From: Stercorarius parasiticus
Taxonomy: Eukaryota; Chordata; Aves; Charadriiformes; Stercorariidae
NCBI GenBank assembly: GCA_013396915.1
Contig: VWZL01004638.1
Coordinates: forward strand, 434,001-498,000
Direction: 5' to 3'
Length of the DNA: 64,000 nt
Shown here: in pieces, positions 25,044 to 37,200 of the stretch
How the letters are laid out: every line of letters starts with the position of its first letter
Position numbering within the stretch: position 1 is the stretch's first letter
Translations under genes and position numbers: made by a program
The notes under the pieces: model-generated
Database searches by the model: none
What the model saw: only the letters and a program-made list of their open reading frames with translations
Told to the model about the DNA's origin: nothing

Positions 25044-27589
25044 CTGGGGATGCCTGATAATTACAAGTCTACCTCACATAGCGTTGTAGCACGTGGTCTT
25101 TGAAAGAGGTTGGCTTCAGAAGGCCAGTGAAGCATGACTGTCTATAGGGCATGTAGGTCCCAGAGGCTTTGAGCTGTTTGTTTAGGATTTGGCGGGGTGG
25201 GGAAGGGGAACCAAACTCAAAGCACATGATGGTCATAATAATGATTATATATTTTGGATTGGATTTTTGTGTCTATATCACAGAGTTGTTCCTTGCTTGA
25301 AAGTGCAAACTCAGCATAATCTTATAATGCTAACGGAGCAATGTAAAACAACTTAAATGTAGACACACAATTGATAGGGAATGCTATTACAGTTCATTTA
25401 CTAAATTTACTAAATATGTTATGAGTGCAGTCTTATATTGAAAATTCATAGTTTACTTCCCCTTGATCTTGATTAACGCATCACAAGTATCTGATGATTT
25501 GGGGATGTTTTAAGAGTCAGTATTTTCCTTTTTTCTCCACTGTAAGCTCAGTGCAAGAAGTTTCCTGGTTCTTTTCTGGTTCTGGCCCTGGACTCTGTTT
25601 TGAAGGCTCATGTGGGACAGAAAAAGTGTCTATGTGTTTTGCCTTGTAACTCAAATAAATCACTACTGCACACCTTGGTATACTTGGCATTGAAATGAGG
25701 ATCATGTACTTTATTGGAATAACTTGTTGAGTAGGTTACGTGCTACCATGAATTTTTCATTCATAGTTTTTAAGTTAACTGATAATTACTAAAGAGGCTT
25801 GCAGTTGCTTTGGCCTTTTCATGGGGAGCTGGGAGCAATAGTGTAAAAAGTCTATGCAGATTTCAAAAAAAAAGTCACAAGCAATTCTAAAGGAGTATTG
25901 TTTCTAGTGTGTGTGTTTTCTGTGCTTAGAAAAAAAAAAATACAATACCTGGAGAATAATGAAATATTCCCTTATTTCTGAAAACAATCTTGTACGCGTC
26001 TTCATACAATATTTTGATCGTGGTTTGTTGTTTGGGTTTTTTTTTGTTGAAGATTTTTTTGCTAATGGATTCTAGATAGAAAACGCATCAAAGACCCTTC
26101 GTCAGTTCCTATAGTTTTTTCTCTTGATGCTTAAATCTTTTCTAAATGCTGTTGGGGAAAAAAAAAAGTTTGACATAAGTTCTTTATCGTGAAGGATTTT
26201 TAATTATTTCTTTTGGTCAAACATGCTTCATATAGTGGTGTACCTGTAAATATTTACATTAGTAATTGTATTAATTCAGACTGTTTAGTGAAGATGATAA
26301 TGTTTAGTGTATCTTTAATGAAAAGAAAGAGAAGGACTTGGAAAGGCAGAGTGGAAATATTACTTCTATATCTTGCTACTTGTAACTTTAATGCAAGTGT
26401 ATGTCTGGTATTTTGTATTCTTCCATTTGAAAAGAATGCAGATCACCCAAGCAGTCCTCCTTAAATGCGTATGCATAGCTATGTATGAGTAGGAGAACAC
26501 TGGGTAATGTTGTAGGTGGGTAACTACTCAAAACTTACAGTGAATATCCTTTTAATCCTTGGCCTCCCCGTTCCCTTTATTTGTGTTATATGTGTTAGCT
26601 TCATCTTAATTGTTTTAAAGGCATCCAGCCATTTTCTCTGTCTTCAAACCAGCTCTCTGGGAATGAAGAACCTGCACAAAAGCCTGCAAGTGTAACTCAC
26701 CATTAAAAATCAAACACCCATGAATATTATATGAGTGAGAATTGACTATTCCCACTAGTCAGAAAATATAACGAAACCAGCTGAGGTCTCGGGCAGAGGA
26801 TCTTCATCACTTATTAATCCACCAACTTAAAAAATAGACAGAAAGCGTAACAGCGGAGTGACTTATATTGCAGTGTAACACCCTATGCGCTGCATTTTAT
26901 AATGCCGTATATTTTAAAAAAATCTATAATCAATTAACAAAGGTCATCTTATTCCTACAGAAATTCTGATTTTGAACAGTATGCAGTCCCACGCACATTA
27001 ATTTACACTGACATTTGTCTCTTCCCCTATGCCTTCATGCATCTGTGTTAAGGGAGCCAAAGTTTATTAGTCACAATAGGAGATGATCTTAAATTCCTCT
27101 TGCTTTGAATTTAAATGGGGCCAGTCTAGCTACTTTGAAATTAAAATTAAATTCAAAATTAGTACTCTTGATTATGGAAGAGAGTGTGAAAGAGCAGTCA
27201 AGTGTGATTTTTCTGAACAAATTATTCTTCCTTGGTACTGCTATATACAGTATTTAGTAGTTACTCATGCTGGACTAGGTTGCGACAGGTCTTTTTTTAT
27301 ACACATGGACATACATGAAAGGACCCATTTCCTACCAGCACTCAACACAGGCTGCCTGAAAGTCGTAGTGCTTAACCTCAGGAGAAGACACTGGCAGTTT
27401 CTCCATTGATGTTTTGGAAAGGAGTTGTACATATGATCTTTGGATGTACGAGGCACCAAGGGGAGAGAGCCACAAGTTTGATTGTAAGAGGATCCCTCTT
27501 ACTTTTTCAAAAACCCTGGTGCCACATAACAGCGAAGTGTAGATTAAGTAGAAATTTATGCTGCTAATTGAGATTTATCCAAACATTTT
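25044..27589. other. Gene-free AT-rich stretch
   Basis: No gene or recognisable transposon. Contains A-runs at about 25867-25873 and 25930-25940, a T-rich tract near 26021-26062 and an A-run at 26158-26167. Short ORFs on both strands look like chance. Confidence 0.65.
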
Positions 27590-27860
27590 TGATAGGTGAA
27601 CGTGACAGCAGCAGGCATTATGCCATTTTCTCGGTATTCCCACAGTTGGCATGAAAGCCTATGGCCAGTGCAGACATCATATTGTATGCCTGTGTGTGTC
27701 CGTGCTAATCCGGAGCAAATGCTTACTGTGAGCAGGAACATGAATCTGCTATTTAGTAATTGTAAAATTGTAGCCTCAGCTGCAGTAGTAAAAAAGTTAG
27801 AGAATTACCGATGTATTTGGAGAGATATTGTTGCAGCTGCCATTAGTTTAACATAACTGA
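27590..27860. promoter_or_regulatory. Candidate conserved non-coding block
   Basis: A repeat-free block with high motif density, including CCCACAGTTGGCATGAAAGCC, GTGCTAATCCGGAGCAAATG near 27702 (a TAATCC site) and GATATTGTTGCAGCTGCC, with a CAGCTG E-box at 27835-27840. It is open in both orientations for about 60-86 codons without a recognisable protein. Enhancer-like by appearance only. Confidence 0.28.
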
Positions 27861-28379
27861 ATGTCATCTTGTTATAGCATGGCCTTGAAGAGGAATGTGT
27901 ACACTTACTGAAATGAGAAATGAATGTTGGAATTTAACAGCATTTTTTATTTGCTGCTTCTGAAGGAAAACCAAAAATGTAAGAGTTACCTCCCATTTAA
28001 GTGCCCAGATATCACTTCTGTCATTACTTCTATTTCACTGACAAACTCTGAGTAAGATTTTAATATCTATTCCTCTTTTAATAGCCCCTGAATTCATAAA
28101 TGGTTCTCTGCGTGGAGTTTGCCCAGGCTTATTGAATAAGTGAATTCAAGGTGAAAAACACCCAAGTTTGGATATTTTGGTCCTTAACTGAAATATGTTA
28201 ACGCATTCTCAAAAGACTGTTTTAAACTTTCTTGGAAGAAGTGTGCTGTGCCTTAGTGCATAACCTTATATTTTATCTGAACTGATGAAGTTAGAAGGAA
28301 GTTTTGGTGAAATGCAATTCTCTTCCAAAGCTTTATTAAGTCTCCTAAGTACAATATCATAAAATTAGAGAAGTGTTTC

Positions 28380-28900
28380 GTTTAAACTTTAAACCTTTCT
28401 AAAAGGTTTTAATTAGCAATTTAATGATCAATGTGAAGGAGAATGGGGCTGTGTTTGCTCATTAAATTAAATTAAATAACACTTTTTGGTTTTGTAGAGT
28501 GTGCTCTTGTTGTGACAAGCGTGAATATGTTTCTAAGGGAGTTGATTAGCCTTTTGGCCTCTTTGCTTAATATTTTTGTCATTCTTCTATGGAAGTTCCT
28601 GTGTGCCTCCCATCAGGATTATTGGAATTTGGAACCTTATCTATAATTGTCTACCAATAGGGGTGACATGATGTCTCTCCGCTGCATTAACTTTATTGTT
28701 CCCTGTAAAACATTAACACAGCAAAAATCTGAGCTTGTAAATGAAAGCCATGTCTTCATCTTGATCAGAGAAATGAAATTTGTAATTCAAATGAGAAAAG
28801 TTAATGAACTTAATGCACAGGCTGGAAAAAAATCTTGTAATGTGCCAATTTGGTCTGCCTATGGATGCTTCCAAACATTCCAATTAAGGTATTGATTGTG
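28380..28900. promoter_or_regulatory. Candidate conserved non-coding block, homeodomain-rich
   Basis: Contains TTTTAATTAGCAATTTAATG starting near 28406, with several TAAT/ATTA cores in 25 bases. It also has a TTAAA-repeat (28461-28478), TGCATTAACTTTATTG near 28683 and TTAATGAACTTAATGCAC near 28801. The density of AT-rich homeodomain-like sites is above that of the flanks, but AT-rich DNA gives such cores by chance. Confidence 0.25.
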
Positions 28901-31019
28901 TCCATTTAGCAAAGTGAAGGGGACAGTGAACTCCCTAATGATTTACAAATTATACCAGTAGAGTCTAGACCCCCAAACCAAGGAAACCTGTGATGATAAG
29001 CCTTAAATTTCCTTAAAAAATTGAATTTAAGAATGTAGCTATTAATGCTAATACGCTTCTTTAGAAAGCCAAAAGCTGTTGCAGACAGAATAAGCCCCCT
29101 TATGTGTTTATCAATATCTATGCAGAGTTTAACATTCCCAAGTTCAAATAATGGTGAAGGGTCTTAGCAATAAAAAAAAATAATGAAAGTTTCCCATCAC
29201 ATAAATGATTGCTGTAATTTTAAAGTAACTTTTTATCTTGAGACATAACGTTGTGGTCATTTTGATAGTTTGGAAATTCAAATTCTGCTCTTCGTACTTT
29301 CAGAAAATTTGATTTCTTTACTGGTTACAAACAGCTGTCATTTTATCTGCTGTCAGTAGTTGGTGATGGTGTACAAAGGGTGTTCAGGTACACTTACGTG
29401 CACAAAGGCTTTATTGGTGGGGTCTGGAGCTGATGGTACACATCAACTTCAAAGTTATCTTAGGGGGAAAAAAAACAAAATAAAACAAGAAACAAACCAA
29501 GGAGGACAAAAGAGGGACAGAGAGAGAGAAGGAAAGACCTCTTCCTAGTGGCTGCCTAGAACAGAAGTAAAGTGTGTCCTTGGACGAGTGTCCTCTGCGA
29601 TGCACCAGGTGGTTTCCCCAAGCACTTTTCTCACTGTAAGTATATGGGCACCATCTGAAACTCCCGAGTGGGTGATCCTGCTTGTGATACTGGTAGCAGC
29701 GGTGAGAGCATGTGTAATCAGGTGCTGGTCTTGCACTTTGGTTGATGGCTAAGCTTTGTATGCGTGAACATGAGAGTAACCTGCCCACTGGATCTCTGCT
29801 ACGCTATTTGTGGTATAATAAAGCTCTAAGGTAAAAGACATGAGGGGAATGGTGAAGACACCTTCGCCTGGACTTGCAGGCTAAAAGCCAAGAGGCAGAC
29901 AGCGATTCAGGCATCTGTGCCTGTCACAAGAAACCACTGTGACAGTAGTCAGAATCTGCTAGCATAAGGCTGCGAGAAGAAGAGCACTTGAGATGGTAGG
30001 AAAAGCACTGCCACAGTATCCTCCGGGTATGTGCTGATGAAAAGTCACAAGGTTACAAGTGAGAGTCAAGCTACAAAATTAGAAATGGAGGGCCTCTGGC
30101 TTCGGGAATTTTAAGGCAGGGAGCAGCATAGACACAACTCCTGAGGTCTATGTAGGAGATTTTGTGCTGTAATAGCCCCAATTGATTTCTAGATGACTTG
30201 TGTATAGAAGAGATGTTTATGAATTAGACAGTAACATCTGCAGACTTAGCAGCTCATGTCAAGTAAAAGAGTGAAGTACTAATCTACAACTAAAAATGCG
30301 GATTTGCAATTATTTTGCAAGTGTGAAGTGAACCTCCCGACCACTATTTTCTTCCTCCCATGTTGAGGAATTTTTGTCTCTGAAGATTCATGTCCCATGA
30401 GTTGTAAATAACTGATTTTCTTATCTTGAAAGATTGTATGTGCCAGCTTGCAATCGTTTTACTGTTTTACCAGGCTAATTCTCTAAAGTTTTAGGTTACT
30501 GGGTGATATATAAATATTTGTGGACTTCGTGTTTAACAAACCGTTCTGATTGCCAGACAGCATTTTCAGTATGTAAACACATTGCACTTCATTTTAAACA
30601 AGGCCAGTTTTAACACAATATGTGTACATTTTCTCTAAAGCATGACTATATATAAATGCAATTCTACAACAGATAAGTAGTAAAAAAAAATTAGTGATTT
30701 TACATACTGTGACTTAATTTCACTGTTAAAGAAAATAACATTTAATCAAGAAAATAAATCTGCTAAACCTCCTGTGAACTGAAGTAGGTATGCCAAATGA
30801 ATGGGAGTAAGATATTTTACATGAAAATACAGGACTTTACAAAGTCCCAAAAAGCTGCTTCCTACATTTAAGTTTGAAAGACCTGGGAAGTGTTTGAAAG
30901 GTAGCCTGTGCTAAATGCAGATCTTGAGCAGCGGTGTGCTTGAAGGTAGAACAAGTCAGCGTACTATTGATTGGAGTACGGTGGGATAAATGTGTGGCTT
31001 CTGCCCTTAATGGAAGCTG
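28901..31019. other. Gene-free stretch with an unidentified GC-richer segment
   Basis: No gene seen. Between about 29360 and 29990 the composition is less AT-rich. A minus-strand AATAAA-type polyadenylation signal (complement of 29410-29415, in the string CCACCAATAAAGCC) and a plus-strand AATAAA (29817-29822) face outward. An A-rich, G-interrupted tract lies at about 29467-29532. This could be a decayed LTR I do not recognise, or simple coincidence. Confidence 0.5.
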
Positions 31020-31300
31020 ATTGTTCAGGGACGTGCCGGCAAGGCTGGTCGATTCCTTAGCTGTTGTTTACTGGGGAGGACGATATCAATTTTCCAGAGG
31101 GATGATTGGTGGGATGTCAAGGCTGTCACCCTTTTCTTCTCATCACTGACAGACAGCTGAGTGACAATTACAGTGATGGGACATTGTCTGCATTGGCATA
31201 TACACCAGAGGATAACTGGCAAACAAAAAAAGGCAGCAGCACTTTAAAGAAGATACAATCAGCAGTTGTCAGGACTAGTTACATATATGATGTCTGAATA
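31020..31300. promoter_or_regulatory. Candidate conserved non-coding block (weak)
   Basis: A repeat-free segment of mixed composition with strings such as GACGTGCCGGCAAGGCTGG and TTAGCTGTTGTTTACTGG, a forkhead-like GTTTAC core. The texture differs from the neighbouring AT-drift. No other support. Confidence 0.18.
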
Positions 31301-33879
31301 ACAAGGCCAGAGTGTCCCACCTCAGACACTGACATCTACTGTACTGTGTATTCCTCAGCCCACATAGAAATTAGCCCTGGGAAAGTTATTGACTCTTGCT
31401 AGAAGTCACTGGTAATCTAATTGGGAATTAAGCTTCAAGAGACTGTATTTTCATGTGGATGTCCCTGAAAAAAGAGAGCTTTTCTGCAGAACTTCAAAAC
31501 AGTGGAGCTACATACCAAATTTATAAGCTAAAAAAATCTGTTGAAGCGTATGCCTACCTCCTTCTAGGAGTCCTGTGTTGGAATTTCTTCTTAATACTAC
31601 CCCAACAGTTACTCAGACACCAAACTGAGTGTGCATTTTGTGTTCATGTTAGGTATTTAACCTGCCAGTCCAGAACACACAGACTAAGCTAAACTTTAGA
31701 TCTCGAAAGCCTTATTTTATGCTACATAGATGTCTACTAGGTGTACATATGTACTTCTTGTGAATTAATATCTTGTAATAGCTACAGGTCATTATGCAAA
31801 AGGCTTTGTCCTGCTTCTATGAAATCACAGGCAAAAATTCTCTGATTTCAGTGGTGCGTACTGAGGAGCAGTGAATCTAGTTGTGTGTTACGTTAACAGC
31901 TGTCACTTCTCTTGCTTCTGGAAGCTGAGATGAGAATGAGGCTATAGGAAAAAAAAAAAAGCAACCCAAGGAAGGACTTAGAAATAGATGTGTTAGATTT
32001 ATGGTGCAAAGCACATCTGGCTTATCTCCAATCAACTGTATTCTCCTTTTTACTGCTTTCCTTGCCACTCCTCCCAGAAGCTCTAGATTGAGTGGGCCTT
32101 TTCAAAGGGTGTTTTTTAGATGTACTCGCTTCAAACCTCAGTTACTGTTTTGACAGTACACTTACGTTTATTTCAAACTTTCACCTGAAATACGTGTCCT
32201 GCTGAGACTTTTCTCTGGCCTGTTTCTCAAGATCTCCTGCAGCAAGCACAGGAGAGCGCAGAGCACTCAGCTCCCTGCCTGCCACTTACTCTGAAAAAAG
32301 GAGAGATAATGGAAGCAGCGGTTTTAGGAATGATCATATTCTTTTACCACAGGCCTATATCTCTGGTCCTGCTTATAATGGATTAAAATAAAAAAATGCA
32401 GTAGTAGTCAGTAGTTCAACAAAATTATGCCTCTCCAAAGACAAATGCATGAATACACTAACAGAATGTGAATGTTGCCTCAGCCTGAAAAGCATTCAGA
32501 CTATCAACTCTACCATTTTTACACTGATAATATCTAGGTCTAAGTGGTACAGTTGCATGAAACCCATTGCAGTGGTGTTTGGAAAGCTTCCACGCCTACT
32601 GAAATTCTAAGTGCTGGTTATTGTCTCTACTTTGTACAATGTGCGTTTACACAGACATAGGTAGTATATGGTATGAAGGCTACACATATATTAATTTTCC
32701 TCGGTTTAGGTCCTTTTTCTCCTTTTTTCACTTTTTATCTCTTTTCACGTGGTAACTAACTTGTTTTAATATATTAGTTCCTCTCTCTTTTCCTCCACAT
32801 CTGCCGCTTTCATTTTTTCCATACACATCTTATATACATGCACGTTCTTTCTAGTTTTAACTGTATAGTGAAAATTAGAGATTTTATGTATGCTTCTGAT
32901 TCTCTTATGCAATTAGATGTCTCAAACAACAGAGTCCAAACTTCAGCAAAATGACTTCGCGCATCCTTTCAGGCATGTTTCATCCTTTGAATTCTAGGCC
33001 CCTGATTGCAGCAGGTCACGTAGTAGTTAGGAGATGCTGGTACGAAACACAACTCTTTCTGTTGTATGTTTTGGATCTCAGTGGAACAATTCCTAATAGG
33101 GGAGTTTGTTTCTGCTGCTGATAGCTCATGATGGAGAGTGTTGAGACACTGGGACTGTTACAGTAAGATTTTAAAGCTACCCTCCACTGATGGCACACAG
33201 GTATAGTGGCACCATTGTCTGTGATGGCAAATAATTTCTCTAGCATAGCTTCTCTCATGCATATTGAGAGATGTAGTTTTTGCCTTTCTAATACAATGAG
33301 TCTATATTAAACTTAATTTGCTTGCTACCTGAATTTTTCTTCCTACTGTTGATACATTAGCATTATCTAATGTACTGCTGCTTGTGGAAGTTCAAGTTTC
33401 TTTTGTTTTCTTGATTCTTGAATATCTAGTATTCCTCCCCTCCAAGACAAGGTTGTATTGATGAGCTTAGAGGAATCTTCACAAGTAGAGGTCACGATTT
33501 GAGACCTATTAGTTTTCAGGTACAAGGAAAATTTCATAACAAATTGCACTTTGGGAAGAATTGCCTGCTGCAGTAGAGATATAATAACATGACATATGAA
33601 GTTGGATGTCTCCCAGCTGAATGGCATTAGAGAATTACATCAGACACTTATCTTCTCTTTTTCTGTTCTTTCCGAAATTGTATTTTCCTTAAGTGCTTTT
33701 TTTAGCTATGCTATAGCATTTTTCAGGTTGGTGATGTGAAAGACTATGATATAGCGATATAGGGATTTTTTGTATTTTTATTTTAAAGAAATGGTTCTTC
33801 AGCCTCCAGAAAAATACCAATGCATGTGATTAATATGGAAGGGGTGTTTTTTGATGGGCCTCATGTAAACGCCAAATAC
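31301..33879. other. Gene-free AT-rich stretch
   Basis: No gene or recognisable transposon. It holds an A-run at 31949-31960 and pyrimidine-rich DNA around 32700-32830. ORFs are short and without recognisable domains. Confidence 0.65.
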
Positions 33880-34290
33880 ACGTGATTATTAATTTCTTTT
33901 TCTAAGCCACCAGCTAATTGATTTTGCACTGTGCTCATTAAAAATAGATACTTTGCCTTTCAGAGGGCTGTCTGGGAAACCTAAGGCAGGGCACAACTCC
34001 TCTGGGACACCATCAACTGACCATTCCATCAGGCAGGGAAAGAGTGGTCATGGTGCTTGTCAGAGCTGAAGTACATTTACCTCATCTCCCAGCAGATAAA
34101 CATTTGCAAGGCAAATAATAAATTAGCCATTAATCAGAAGAGTGGCTGCGTTTGATGAACCCTGAATAGAGTGGAGATGTCAGGTAACGAGACAGAGTAA
34201 ACTGACATTGTAGGCTGAGCCATGTGGAAATGGCTGTTAGCAGTTTTAAAAGCTTTTATGCTGCATTTCCAAGAGACTTTCAAGGTTAAA
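33880..34290. promoter_or_regulatory. Candidate conserved non-coding block
   Basis: Repeat-free and rich in intact-looking motifs: CAGCTAATTGATTTTGCAC near 33911, GTGCTCATTAAAAATAG, AAATTAGCCATTAATCAG near 34120, and GATAAACATTTGC. Paired TAAT sites with a mixed GC context are common in enhancers of developmental regulators. Inferred from texture only. Confidence 0.3.
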
Positions 34291-37200
34291 ATGAAAAAAG
34301 ACTGAAGATATGAGGCAACCAGCAGTTACTAGTTTTCAAAATGATAGTATTATACAGTCTTTCACCTCAATTAGATCTGCAGCACTATTCCAGTGCACAG
34401 CTGTATGTGATACAGAAAAATGACAATTTTACAGAAACAGTACAGAATGCCCTTTTATTACCAAATAATTCAAGGCTTAGTTTTGTTCAGACTTAATGAT
34501 TTCAATACATCTTCAGGTGAAAGTTCAGGTTTCTGATTGACAGTGTTTCTTATATTTAATTTCTATTACATTAAGTATACTTTTTACAGCATTTACAGTG
34601 TGTGTGTTTTTCTCAAAACATATTGCGAAAATAGTGGGTAAACTCTACTGTGTTATTATGCAGACAATTTTATTAAAGATTGGGCATGCTTTAATGGCCA
34701 CACTTGTAAACAGAACTGAAAATAATGGCAGTTTCCTAATTGCCATTTGTGGGTGCTTAATTTGAGCATCATTCTAGAATTACTAAATAGTCTAGGGAAA
34801 CTTTAGATGGTCAAACTAGTGAAAATTAGGTAATTGGTGTCTCAAAAGGGAAAGTCCAAATGAGTTTTTCTTCCTGTCGTGTAAGTGGAGCTTATAAATA
34901 ATTTGAAAAGTAAAATATGTAGGGATTCTGTAAGATTTCCCACACTGAAATAAGGCTTGTAATATTTTTCTTCTCAACTGACAAGCAAAATTGCTGTCCT
35001 TACAAATTGTTCATCAATTGTTTAGTCACACAGTACGATCTCTACATTGGACATGCTCTTAACCTTCAGATGTCACAAAACATAGTCTGTTTGAAACACA
35101 GATCTGTACCTTTTTTCTGAATGCATTTTTTCTAAAATAGATTACAAATACAGTTGCAAGTTTTTAAAGCGATCAGAACATTCAAGACCTTTCATTTTCA
35201 TCTCCACTCATTCAGTGCAGTATGGTTCCTAGAAATGAATTTCCAGGCTCTCAAAGGAACATCTTTTGGTTTCTAAGATCAGCTGTGTTCATCCCAATGC
35301 TTGTCTTGGTTCTTGAAATTCTTTCAAGCGTTAATTTTAAATTAACACTTGTTCAGTTCGTTAGCAGGACTTCAGGGAAACACTTTAAGACAAAAGGTAA
35401 GGTGAGTAGTTGCTTTCTCACGAAAGTAATAGATTTGAAAGTAAAAGATTATTGATTACTTGTTTGTTGCTTGTTCATTGCACAATCAGATTACCTGACG
35501 AGACTTTGGTTAAGAAGTATTCCGTGTTGTCATTATTCCTGTTTGAGACAATTTTTTTTTTCTTGGCAGTCACGTAGCTGACTTAAAGATCTGCATGATT
35601 TTCTTTATTTGGTTTGGAAAGTAACAAGATACTTTTCTACAGGTTTTTGTTGTTGTTGTTTTTTGGGGGTTTTTTGTGTGTTTGGTTTTTTTTAAGTATC
35701 CTCCTCAATTGTGTTAACAGCCCAAGATTATCTGTCTCTAAAAGGCTTACATTGTAACCTGTCCTATGCATTAGGAAGCATCATTTTACTACTGCTGGAA
35801 ATTCTGCTGCACGTGAATGTCTCAGCAGGAGAAAGGTTTTCTCCCTACAATTCTAATTCTCTTGAAAATTGAAAACAGAGACTTTATGAGAAAGTGCGAA
35901 CCTGTGCATATACAGTAAAAGTAAATTTGGGAGTTTCAGAGATCAGAAAAACAAGGGAACAAAAATTCAATAAAAATTGTTTCCCATCCACATTGTCTGG
36001 AATAGCTACTGAAAGGCTTTTTTTTTTTTTAAGTTAACTGTTGTTTAATAATATACTTGCCTTGAGTTCTCCTGTCGGTTTTTGTAGGTCACAGAAGATC
36101 TTCCTCTTTTTTAATCTGTCTCTATAAAGAAAAGAAAACCCACAGAGAGAGAGAGAGAGGAATTATTCTCAAATGTAGATGTTTTCTCTTATCTCTTGTG
36201 ATCACAGCAAATCTCAACAGTCATTTATAATATAATAACATATTGTTCATTTTTAGTAAGCAGTATGATTCCAAAATTAGTGGTGACCCTTCAGATTTCA
36301 ATTTTTTGTAGGTTAGCCAGGTTCTTAACCGAGCTATTTTCAAATACAGGATACTATTGAGTAAAAAAAAAATGTGTACATGCAATAATGGAAGCATGGC
36401 TTTGCAGTGAAGTGGTGCCTCCAATATTTTTCATAACTCTGTTTTGATATAAAGTATATATTTTTCACAGTGTGTTGCAGCTAATAAATCTGTAATTTGA
36501 ACAGGAATAGTTGAGGCCCCAGAATGTATATAAAAAGCTCCTCATCAAATAACTGTCAGAAAACTGACTTTGAAAAGATAAGTCTGCAGATGAGTGGCCA
36601 AAAGACTTGTGACTGGGGTGTTTTGGGCTCTCTGGCATTTTGTCTTTGGGAAGGATTTGAGTTCTGCCATATCCAGACAGGGAGATTAAATGCTACCTAT
36701 TGTAACACTCTGTTATTATATATTTATATTGAAACAAGTGATGTTGATTGCATAAGGGTTTCTCAGAGGGTTCCCAGGGTTGAACATCCCTGAGTGGACA
36801 AATACAGAGGGTGCAGGACCTAAGGCATAGACTTTGCATTGCCCCTTGGCTGGCTTTAGGCATCTGCAGAATGGTTTTGCTTTTCTGCAGCTAGTTGCCT
36901 TGGTCCCTACCCTGTCTGTATGCCATAAAAACAGAAGAGGATGCTGGACTGCACAGTATGAATCAGCTACCTAGAAGGCAGATTTTGAGAGGCATGGACT
37001 TGAAAATGTTTAAGATCTTGATTGCTTCTAATTTCTTAAGAATCTGTATCTATTTGAAAACAGCAACTTAAGGATATATGTCACTTAAACTTTTTAACAG
37101 TTTTGGCTTTGGATTTCTACCCCAAAAATGGGAATGGCTTTGATTTCAATAGAGGGAATTTAAGTTCCAACAACTCTTGTTCTGATTGGCATCTTCAGTT

